Below are positions 21,874 through 31,812 of a DNA stretch of 64,000 bases, in pieces. The stretch is from Scleroderma bovista (Eukaryota; Basidiomycota; Agaricomycetes; Boletales; Sclerodermataceae), in NCBI GenBank assembly GCA_037178675.1, contig JAYMGJ010000108.1, positions 1 to 64,000 on the forward strand. The letters are read 5' to 3'. The notes below the pieces were generated by a model. That model worked only from the letters and a program-made list of their open reading frames with translations, ran no database searches and was not told where the DNA came from. Made by a program: the position numbers and the translations under genes. How positions within the stretch are numbered: the first letter of the stretch is position 1; each line of letters begins with the position of its first letter.

Positions 21874-24515
21874 ATGCCTAAAACCATCACATATCCAGAC
21901 CCACCCACGCCCGCTTCCTTATCTCTGGCAACCATGTCCCTTTCTACCGACGTCCACTACCTCGACGCTCTTTCCTCCCGCATATCCATAGCAGAAAGAG
22001 AACTCGCTGTAATCGTCGCAGAAAGGAGGGCAGAGATACGTGCGCTTGAGGAGGAAAGACGGGCGCTTGAGGAAAAGGTCAGATGGGCACGGGCATACGT
22101 TGCACCAGTCAAGAGAATACCACTCGAGCTGTTGAGAGCGGTGTTTCTTGAAGTGTTTGAGAGCGAGGAGAACGACGAGCATGAGCGTGTTAGAGACCGC
22201 GGGAAGGACGGGATCGTTCGATGGGATGCGACAAGGGGAAAGGACGGCGTGCGGAATAGCAAGTGTTGCCCTTGGGTACTTGCGTCTGTCTGTAAGAGCT
22301 GGAGACGACTCTCTTTGAGCATCCCCAAGCTGTGGTCCAAGGTAGGCCTACTATGCACCTCTGCCCACCGCCCAGCATTACACTCGTCCACTAACACATT
22401 TTCAGATCCGCATCACAACTACCCAAAGCGCCTCTCCCGACAACATCCGTCTCTGGCTCGAACGCTCAGGCACACAAGTTCCTCTCGATATCGACATCTA
22501 CCTGCGCGTATCTTTCAACAACTCAGCTACTCCAATTGGCGGCGACGGACTATCAACACACCGTCGTCGCCGCCGCCGCCGCTCCTCGTCCCCCCCGCCC
22601 CCGTGGGCACAGCCACATATCATCACGACCTTGGCGCCGCTTCCTTGGATCACACCTACGCCCCCACCAGCATGGGGATCTCCACCGCCCACTCCTCCAC
22701 TTAATGTGACCTTGCCTCTGCATGAGTACCATATGGTGTGGCCACCGCCACCGCCAGACGTAAATGCTCCCATGGCACTATCACATCCTCCTGGAGAGGT
22801 GTGGGGCACCTTGACTCCGTCTCCTGCTTTATCAGCGTCGTTAACAGCATCATCTACGGCGAGTGGATCTTCTGCGACGGTTGGTGGTCAAGGCGCCCCC
22901 GCCTCGGCGTCCGCCTCTACTTCAGGTTCAACTTCAACGCCAACCCCTCATGTTCCGACGGCAGCGGCCCAGGCACAAGCTGTTACAACGGCGTTGACTC
23001 TTGCAGCGCGTTCTCGCGAACAGACTGTGCAGCGGAACATGCACTGGGGATATATTTCCCTCTTCTACCTCGTTGAGCACATGCGGCGATGGAAACGCTT
23101 CGTGTTCAGGTTTGAGCGTCCTTTTGTATCGATGGCTGCGCTCAAGTCGATCGTCGGTGCGTTTTTTCTGTTTATTGTGCGGGTGAGTGCATTGATTAAG
23201 TGGACCAGGTGACGCCCCGATGCTTCAAGAGTTCGAGGTATCATGTGCTGAATCGACTTCATTAACTGACTGGTCCTGGCTCCCGAGTATCTCCCCTCTA
23301 CACCGCCATGCTTCCCACCCCACCCCAACACTCACATCCCTCGCACTCACAAATGTCCCCTTTAAATACTCCTCTCCCATATTCACAGCTGGCTCCCTTC
23401 GCGCACTTCACTTGCACGGGCTAGCATCCCTCTCTCTTCCACTCGACAGAGTCCTCCACCTCATCACGTCCAACCCCTCCCTTGAATCTCTCGCACTCCA
23501 CTTCTTAGCACTCACCCCTCCTGTCCTTCCCCTTCCCAACCCAGACATATCCCCCGTCCGCCTGTCCAAGCTGCACACACTGCGCATCAGCGGACACCCA
23601 CTGCTCGCACACATTGCCGATGTGCTCGTGTGTCCTGCACTGACGACATTGGGAGTGGAGGTGGATTTGAATGCACAAATGAATGGTATGGGTATGGGTA
23701 TGGGAGGACATGCGGGGATGGGGAGGGAGCCAGTAGAGGAAACGGCGATTGGCCTTGTGAGGCGCTCTGGACATCCGGACGTCACCTCGCTCTATATTGC
23801 GTATACTACCTATTCCTCGTCTTCGTCGGGCATGGGGCTCGGCGGTGGATACCTGGGGTTTGGCGGCGGCGGCTTTGGTGGAGTAGGAGGCGGTGGTGGC
23901 GGAGGACTGTCCTATCCAGGAGGGTACCACTACCTACACCCAGGCTCCGTCATCTCGTGGTTGTTCCTCGGTGAAATGGCCAGTTTGGAAAAGCTGGAAG
24001 TAGGAGGGACACAGCTGGAACCCTTGGTAGGTGCACTGAGTCCGCAGGACGATGATACGGGCACTGTTATTGGGATTGGACCTGGGATGGGTGTTGCTAT
24101 TGGAGGAGGCATGGGCGGGGGGATGGCCATTGGTCCCGGGGGTGGAGGAGGTGCGGGAGGTGCGGGAGCGGGAGCAGGCAATCTGGTATGTCCTCGGTTG
24201 AAGAGCGTGATTGTGAGGGATGCACAGGGGCACCCGGATGCAATCGCTAAACTGGTGCAAATGGTGGAAGCGCGCAACCCAGATGTTCTTCCCTCTGAAG
24301 CTGGGGGGGGTGCGGCTGCGGCTCCTGGTGCAGGTGCAGGCGGTGGAGACGGCACTGTTCCCTCTAAACTTCGCAAACTTGAAATCTGGGACTGTGTGCC
24401 CCTTGGTGCGGACGTTGTCGACTGGCTCAAAAGGCGCGTGGAAGATGTCGTTATTGTGGATCCACCGTATTCAAAGGCGGCGGCGTCATCGTCATCGTCT
24501 GGTGGGTGGATGTGA
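21874..24515 (+). CDS. F-box-like protein with Pro- and Gly-rich inserts
   Basis: Probably a substrate adaptor of an SCF ubiquitin ligase. Three exons (21874-22341, 22406-23156, 23209-24515) give 841 residues. A coiled coil (ERRAEIRALEEERRALEEK) precedes the F-box-like core IPLELLRAVFLEVFE ... CPWVLASVCKSWRRLSLSIP, the usual layout of agaricomycete F-box proteins. The second exon then gives a region with long Pro runs, Arg runs and Ala/Ser/Thr tracts. The third exon carries LRR-like strands (LRALHLHGLASLSLP, LSKLHTLRISGHPL, LEKLEVGGTQL) interrupted by several poly-Gly inserts. A second Met at 21934 (MSLSTDVHYLDAL) is the start used by many relatives. Part of exon 2 is found again as a relic at 30961-31083. 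Confidence 0.8.
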
Positions 24516-25759
24516 TCCTTGTGGCATTTTTGAGTGGTGTATGTGTTCCGGAATGCTTGTATACATCTATGTAGTCTGGACTATCTGAGTATGTATGTAG
24601 CAACTATTTGGAAATTTAGTGTACTTCCTTGTTTCGATCAAACTCGAGGAGACAGTGTCGCTCCACTGTCTCCGAAGTTGGCTCAAACAGTAAAATCTAT
24701 TCCCTAGAAATGAACTGCGGAAGTTTGAAACTGGGAGGTAACGACATTTTATAAACCAGTTCAATTGCACTTGTGGCAGTCGCTTGCTTACATAAAGTTT
24801 TCTTCTCGAGACGGTGCTTGTCTTCATACAGGCTCTCATTCTTCCCAGCAAAAGTGTATGCGAGAAATTTGGAAAAGGTAGAGGCAGACCAAAGACTCGA
24901 CGGAAAACAATCGTTCCTTCTCGACTAGTAAGTAAAGGTGCCTGGGCAGGTTCATTGCTCGTGTTGGCCCCTTGAAAGTTGAATTGCATACTCCCTTGCC
25001 ATGATCCCCTTCACTCGTGACCAGCCCTAGAATCTGATGGAATCGGAAATGGATATGCATTGCATTTGGTGTCTGGGGGATTTGCAACCAAGCCATGTTA
25101 TCTAATGTTGCAGATGCAGATCGGTATCAGAGTTTCAGATGCAAGTTGACATTGTACGTATCCTTAATACTTCGTCTACCATGGCCTGAAGCTCAGTGGT
25201 CTGTAGGAAAGGTCAATAGTAAAACATACCTGGTTGATCTTGCGAGGAGTGGCCCTGAAACCCTCTGCCAGCCAGTTCCTTCCATTTGACCTTCATATAC
25301 CATATCAACTGGTTCATTCACACTTGATACAAGCGGCTTTGATCCGAGGTATGCACCCTATTACAAGTGTGTTCGATATGGTGCTGGATGTGGATTGCCG
25401 TGGTGACGGGGCCCAATAAGAAAAATTACGCAGTGGATGACGGTGATTCATCCACTGCATAATTCTTCTTACGCCGCCTCGGCAATCCAGCGCCATATTT
25501 GCGGAGTGCGTACCTCAGATCAAATATCCTGTTCGTCAGACTCAGACTAGCACTCCAGCCTTCAACACTTTCGACCAACCGTGGCCCGCCACGGAGTTGC
25601 TATGCCACGTGGCGGGACTCGCAATAATCTCGGGTGCTATCAGTCGTATGTCATATTGACCTCCACAAAAGAGATTTTGGCAACATAAAAATGAATTCAT
25701 GATACCCTCAATGTCTGGAGACGAGATTACCATCAACCTCTATTCTTATCGTATAAACC
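24516..25759. other. Intergenic region upstream of GH16 copy 2
   Basis: No gene supported. It contains the long imperfect inverted repeat at 25391-25489 and a TATA-like GTATAAACC directly before the GH16 ATG. Confidence 0.5.
25391..25489. repeat. Imperfect inverted repeat (hairpin), arms about 45 nt
   Basis: The left arm starts TGGATTGCCG and ends TAAGAAAAATTACGCAGTGG; the right arm is its near reverse complement (CCACTGCATAATTCTTCTTA ... CGGCAATCCA), with about 10 nt between the inner arms. The left arm has a few extra bases in its middle. It could be a small foldback/MITE-type element. No clear target-site duplication was seen. Confidence 0.7.
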
Positions 25760-27273
25760 ATGGCGGCGCTGCTTTCCATATGCACCTTTGCCCTCCTTGT
25801 TTTCACTACATTGGGCTACAATGTCACCCGGGACTACTCTGGCAGCAATTTCTTCGATGGATGGGACTTTTATGGTGCCCCAGACAACTTAACCTTTGGT
25901 ATGGCAAATGGCTTTACTTCGTTTAATGCTCTTCTTTTTTCGAAGGGAATGTCAACTGGGTCTCACGGGAGGAGGCAATGAGTCAGCGTCTCGCATACGT
26001 GAATGACCAAGGTCACGTTATTCTTAAGGTGGACAACACTACCAATGTAACCATGGGCGAAAACCGCAATGCCGTAGGTTCTCGGTCTTCAGTTCCTTAG
26101 CACCCACAGCTAACTATGTTGCAGGTCCGTATAACAACTCGTGACGCGTACGCACTTGGTAGTTTGTGGCTCATTGACGTCAATCACATTCCTTACGGTT
26201 GTTCCGTGAGTCCTACGTCGCTTCCATGCGAAAACCTCACCGTGTGCACCTAGGTATGGCCAGCCTTTTGGACCTTTGGTGTGTTATTCCACGGGCTGGA
26301 TGGAGGGCCCCGGTTGACGGTGAATTGCAGGACCCAAGTGGCCCGACGATGGCGAGATCGATATCATAGAAGGCATCAACCTTATGACGGCTAACGAGAT
26401 GGCAATTCATGCTACGCCAGGTTGTACGCAGAACGGATCATCACCTCAACTCGGCACATTCGGGTCGGACACGGATTGCTCCATGGCCTCTGGGTGCACC
26501 GTAATGGAAACCTCACCGAATAGTTACCTGGAATCGTTTGCTACAGCGGGGGGTGGGGTCTGGGCGACGCAATTCGAGGCAGATGGTATTAAGTGGGTGT
26601 ATCGGACAACGATGCTTCAACTTATTCTGACTTGAATTTAGCATTTGGTTTTGGAGTGTAAGTTTTCCGATCAAGGCTTGGTGGAGATTAACCTCATGCG
26701 ACCAAATATAGCGACCAAATGTGCCGAAACCTATCGCTCAAGCTACTTCTACATCTCCGCTCGATGTCGCAGACTTTGGAACCCCTCATGCCAGCTTCTC
26801 TTCAGCTACCTGCAACATATCTCAGTATTTCTCCCCTCAGAGCCTCGTGATCGACACTAACCTATGTGGTGGATGGTGAGCTCCACCTTGCCAAGAATGT
26901 TCTACGCCTTGACCCTTTTAACTGTAGGGCCGGGTTGCCTCTCATGTACAGTCCAGATTGTGGGACCGGTGCAACAGGGCTATGCGTGAGTGTTCCCCAA
27001 ATGGCCCAGTGACAAGCTTACGAAGTACTTGCGGTCAAGTATAATGATACCGTCGTGGGTCCTGGAAGCCCTCGTTTCGATAACGCTTATTGGGATATAT
27101 CCTATGTTCGTACCTACACTAGTGCAGTACTTGCTCCATCTTCCGCGTCATCTCCTGTCAGTGCCCAAGAGTCATCGGCCCAGTCACTCGGTGCGTTCTA
27201 CACACCACTGTGGCTATCCTTTACTATATACCATTTATTCATGTTTTTTGTTGCCGGAGAGTTGGGATTGTAG
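25760..27273 (+). CDS. Glycoside hydrolase family 16 (laminarinase-like), copy 2
   Basis: A paralogue of the enzyme at 1930-3473 with the same nine-exon plan and the same cell-surface role. Signal peptide MAALLSICTFALLVFTTLGY. The third to fifth exons give ITTRDAYALGSLWLIDVNH, VWPAFWTFG and PKWPDDGEIDIIEG, which keeps both catalytic Glu residues. Later exons give IWFWS, FSSATCNISQYFSP, CGGWAGLPLMYSPDC and FDNAYWDISYVRTYTS. It ends with a Ser-rich linker and a hydrophobic tail (LWLSFTIYHLFMFFVAG), probably a GPI signal. The last intron is best read as ending at the AG before YNDTVVGPG, which keeps frame in both copies. No inactivating change was found. It is the source copy for the relic at 31084-31792. 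Confidence 0.83.
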
Positions 27274-27979
27274 GTCAAGGCACTTTGATGGACACTTCTA
27301 TAGCTATTGAAGTGTTTCATTGCAGTACTCAAAGAGTACTGTGAATTTACATGTATCTTGCAATGATGTTCTCTTTATTACCTAGCTCCCACATACTCTT
27401 AGTGGCACTAGTTCTAATACCATGTAATTGGATATTTTGAACGGATCTGTGTAACACCAGAACAAAGCCGTTGGAAACGGCAGGCACCTTGTTTACGTTC
27501 ACGCTCATATATCTCTAACACTGACCTCCTTGGGACGTGCCCATCATGACCGTACCATTCACTTTGTTGATAGCTGGTACACTTGTGCAACGGTCTTCGA
27601 ACTACGACTTTTTCCACAGCGGAGCTTTGTTACCGGCAATTGCGCGGATGTCGAAAAAAGCGTCTACAATTTCCACGCGCAGTGACCTTGTAAACAAGGT
27701 GAAAACAAGGTGACACTCTGTTTATTAGGTTAGGGTTGTTCCTGTTCTCGTTCAACCTAGGACTGGGAATACACTCTGGGACAAACTATTTCTGCAAAAT
27801 GGGTGGAATGTGCACGACATCTTGTGCAATCACCAACTTGGGAACACGTAGGTAAAACCCGGAAGTCGTCAAACAAAGTTAACAAGGGCCATACCGCGAT
27901 ATAAGTACATGTGTAGACTGAACGGGACAGGATGAATGATCAGAAGTATGTACGTGTCGAGGCAATTAGAGCTAGAGGA
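27274..27979. other. GH16 / G3 intergenic spacer, part of the duplication
   Basis: No gene. It matches 31840-32269 apart from internal gaps. A possible alternative last exon of G3 may reach into its right end: a GTAAG..TTTTAG intron pair lies around 27980-28015. Confidence 0.5.
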
Positions 27980-30167
27980 CTAAAATGAGATGGAGAGACG
28001 GGTAAAGAACAAACCACTTACTCCAATCCTTCGGCGGAACAATGTCATAGTCCGTTGCATGGCACGAGAATGCAGTTCCTGTGCGGCGCTAGTGTCTGGC
28101 AATCCCATATATCTGTCCCCGATATCCTTTTGTAATCGAACTTCGCGCTGTTTCTTCGTCAATAGCTGCAAAAGCTCCATGACCGACTTCTGGGTATTCA
28201 AATAACGAAATGTTGTTGACCCCTGCTGAATCATCGATTTCCAATAGCTTTCCTTCAGCTCCTCAAGCCTCTGATTGCCAACTTCCTCGTCCACTTCGTC
28301 CCACATCGTAGTCGTTAGAACAATCTGGGACATGGCGTTGTTTCCACATAATCGTTGAAAGACCCGAAGATTCTTCAGAGGTGTCCCAGCCATGCGGTTA
28401 TCTGTTATGCGATGGAAGTAAAGCAGGCCGGACAGCAGCACTCTCTCTTTGTATCTTAGCCACGTTTAGCATGTAGAACAGCCGAAAATCTAAAAATATT
28501 CGTACGTTTTTCTGAGCCAGTCCGCGATCGATTCCAATATTTCAAGGTCGGTTTTCATCGTATCATCGAAACCAGGCGTATCCACCAGAACTATGCTGAC
28601 TTCCCCAATGGTACATCGGGTGGCCCTTATTTCACTCGTATGCGATTCAAGGTCGTGCCCCACGCCATCGCCTCCACTCCTTACGGCTTTGCTTACAAAC
28701 TAAACAGGTTTGAGTTGGAATACAGAGGAATGCAACACGAGGCTTACTGAACTTTTTCCAGAACCCGTCGGCCCCATGACCCTGATATTGTCAATTGTAA
28801 ATTAAATATTGACACGACTTCATCAGAAGCTTCTTACTCACGCAATTATGACATCTTCTGTATTTAAATCATTCACTCCAACCACCTCGGATGTAACATT
28901 TGAGGTAACCGGGGATTTTAGGGAGCACCTGGCGGCAACAAGATTAGAAAAAAAGCTTGAAGACATTGCATGATACTCGCTTGCTGGCATCGTCTTTTGT
29001 GTATGAGACATCTTTGGATTCATCATTAAGCAGGTCCGATGATTGCGCGATAGCATTAGATCGCTTGGCCATCGACTGCTTATTAAGAACCAACAACTCC
29101 GATGACCGTTCTGCCTGCGAGTGGGGTACACCTCGCACAGCACCCAATGGTTGCACGTATGGTCCAGAGCGCATGGCGATTGCCTGCTTTCCACCAACTA
29201 GGGTATCCGATAGTGCCGACGATTGGTCCGTCCGGGAAGTGGGTGCACCTTGCACGTAAACAGACGCTGGTGCATTAGAACTGGATCCGGTGGAAATCGG
29301 CTGGTTATTGAAAACCAGTGCTTCAGGCGGCGGGGGTGATTGTTTAGCCTGCGGGTCAGTGGGCACACCTCGCGAATGAGCCAGTGGCTGCACGCTGGCC
29401 CCTGTTCGTCTAGCCACGTATGGATCTTGTTGCATCGGTGCTTGTTTCGCCTGCGAGGGAATAGAGGATCCTTGCACGTAATTCGGTGATTGCCTGAAGC
29501 CGCTGTTCACCGTCTCCGTTGTGACACGGTGATTTCCTGGCGTCCCAGCCGCTTTCTGGGGGACAGCAGACGAGCCGTCATTCCCGGAAGGTCTGTATCT
29601 CGTAGATGCTTCGTGTGTCTTAGTCGACACAGAGTCGGATCCCTTGGGCCGGAGGTCTCTGGGATTAGGAGTCTCGAGGGATGATATCGGCGATACCATA
29701 TCCACCAAATGATCAGCGCGTGGGCGACCACTAGGAGCCTTAGAAGGGATAGATCCGAGTGATGGGGTCTGATTTGGTGGGGGATCACGTTGCCCTGAAT
29801 TAGTAATGGCGGAGGCCGCCATCGCTTGTGCTCTATTAGTCGCACTGACATGTCCCCCCGACGCATTGATACTTGGCACATTAGTATAAGGGCTGACCTG
29901 GGTGGGGGGTTGGCGTTTAGTAGTATTTTGCACGTCGTCCTGTCCTCCAGAACGGGAGCTGGAGTTTCCGTTACGAAGCTTTGGATCATCCACTAGTGAT
30001 CGCGTAGCCTGACTCGGTGCGATATCTGCTCTCCTAGCAGGAGGTTGGTTGGTCATGCGGTGTGTTCCCAGCGCGTGCGTTGTCCCAGTATCTGTCACAA
30101 CACCCTGAGCGCGGGTATTCGTTTGACTACGAGATACGTCCAATGGCACTGTACAACCTTCAACCAT
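27980..30167 (-). pseudogene. G3: large GTPase with long disordered N-terminus, probably disrupted
   Basis: Near twin of G4. The first long exon (from 30167) encodes about 400 residues of Pro/Ser/Gln-rich disordered sequence. The P-loop exon (VMGPTGSGKSS, 34 nt), the switch exon (IVLVDTPGFDDTMKTDLEIL) and the FHRITDNRMAGTPLKNLRVF / TTTMWDEVDE exon all follow. Two lesions compared with G4: a run of seven A at about 28948-28954 instead of six, which shifts the frame between the disordered exon and the P-loop, and loss of 51 codons in frame from the coiled coil (G4 LDQLATSQ..ALKLN is missing between ELHSR and AMQRTM). Either it is a young pseudogene, or the extra A is a sequencing or assembly error and the product is a GTPase lacking its coiled coil. 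A Met upstream of 30167 is possible, since the frame is open to an AG at about 30291. Confidence 0.65.
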
Positions 30168-30960
30168 TGAGTTAAGAATTTGCGTATCCGTTCCGTTGGA
30201 CGATGTTGCTCCATCAATTCTCTGACTGGGAGGTCGAGTAGGGACATCAGCTTTGCGAGCCTCATCATCACCCTTACTAATGAACTGTGGACAAAAAATA
30301 CAGTCAATGCAACACGAGGAGCGACAGGGAACAGGCTGACTAGATTAAGACGTGACCAGGACAGAGTCATGGTTATATTCTGGTCGAAGAAATTGATAAT
30401 GCGAAGTCTACGGCCTTTGACTTTGAGTATCAGCGGTATCGAGAAAAAACACTGGGAGGACCTGTGGAAATTGTACAAGTAAAAGAGAGGTGCAACGAGG
30501 GCTAACGAGGGGCCGGCACAATATTTATGGGATGCTGGTTGCCATGAGCTATTGAAATACACAACAGCCAATGCAGCCGAAAACATGCTGGCCACACCAC
30601 TAAACGCAAGCTATGGGGCACAGGGTTGATTAATTGATTTCCGAAGTTCCATCAATGTGCGGGACTCCTATACTTTTGGAAATGAAAAAAAACTCAGGTA
30701 CAATGTCACCAAATTGAAATAGATGTAACTAAATACCTTGTCCAGCCCACGGAGAGTCATTAAATTGGGAGCACAACGCATGAACTGACCCTTATCGATG
30801 AGTTGGCCAATTTCATTGATGCATGGCATTCATTCAAGTGGGTGGCCACGTTGGCTGGTGGGAGATTTTGCATCCACGGCCAGTCTCTTCCGCTCCCTTT
30901 CCGTGTTGTCCATTCTGATCCATGAGACTTCTGGACGATCGCGTTGACATATGTAGTAGG

Positions 30961-31083
30961 ATCACACCTACGCCCCCACCAGTTCCTGGCCATGGCCCTA
31001 CTGTATCACATTCTCCTGGAGAGGCGTGGGCACCATAATCCCGTCTCCTGCTTTGTCAGCGTCGTTATACAGCATCAACTACC
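30961..31083 (+). pseudogene. Relic of F-box gene exon 2
   Basis: It begins ATCACACCTACGCCCCCACC, identical to 22650 onward, then jumps to a match of 22770-22862 (CTCCTGGAGAGG and CCGTCTCCTGCTTT..TCAGCGTCGTTA). The frame is broken. It lies directly upstream of the GH16 relic, the same order as in the intact block. Confidence 0.75.
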
Positions 31084-31792
31084 TCGCTGAGACATTTACT
31101 GGGGTACAATGTCACCCAGAACTACTCTGGCAGAACTTTCTTCGATGGATGGGACTTTTCTGCGGTGCCCCGCACAACTTAACCTTTTTTGTCAACTGGG
31201 TCGCTGGAGGAGGCAATGACGCCTCGCATGCGTGAATGACTAAGGTGTGGACGACACGACCAGGCGCATCTGCAAATTTACCTGAAGGAATGGGCATGAA
31301 ATGTCAACCTCCGTTTGGAAGGACATGCTGTAAGACAACTTTTCCGCTCGGTTAGACGCTCGTAGGCCAATGAGAGGGCTCCGTCAAGTACAAGAGACTG
31401 TCAAACAGCCGTCCCGCTTGTTGTGTTGTGCAGATGAGAAAACCTCAATGCCGTAGGTTCTTGGTCTTCAGTTCCTTAGCATTCACAGCCACTGGCTGCA
31501 GAACAACTCATGACGCGTACGAACTTGGTAGTTTGTGGCTCATCGACGTCAATCACATTCCTTACGGTTGTTTCGTGAGTCCTACGTCGCTTCCATGCGA
31601 AAACCTCACTGTGTGCACCTAGGTATGGCCAGTCTTTTGGACCTCTGGTGTGTTATTCCACGAGCTGGATGGAGGACTCCGGTTGACGGCGAATTGCAGG
31701 ATCCAAGTGGCCGAACGATGACGAGATCGATATCATAGAAGGCGTCAACCTTATGACGGCTAACAAGATGGCAATTCATACCACGCCGGGTA
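31084..31792 (+). pseudogene. GH16 relic, copy 3
   Basis: It starts inside exon 1 (match to the GYNVT..DYSG..FFDGWDF segment) and has small gaps that break the frame. It loses most of exon 2, then resumes at the equivalent of exon 3 (ACTCATGACGCGTACGAACT, GGTAGTTTGTGGCTCAT) and continues through the catalytic exon, which still shows EIDIIEG. It stops at HTTPG and joins directly to sequence equivalent to the 3' end of copy 2. With no signal peptide and two large deletions it cannot encode an enzyme. Confidence 0.8.
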
Positions 31793-31812
31793 GGCTTGTA
31801 CGCACCTTTATT

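Larger units (their letters stand above)
27237..30930. repeat. Segmental duplication, unit 1
   Basis: From the last codons of GH16 copy 2 through G3 and its upstream flank this sequence is repeated, in the same order and orientation, at 31813-35390. Long stretches are nearly identical (for example the GTTGGGATTGTAGGTCAAGG region and the whole disordered-tail exon). Differences are mostly small gaps. Confidence 0.85.

Noticed and set aside
29490..29989. Overlapping frames within the disordered exons of G3 (and the same in G4 at 33947-34245)
   Set aside because: Low-complexity coding sequence keeps the other frames open; only one frame links to the P-loop exon.
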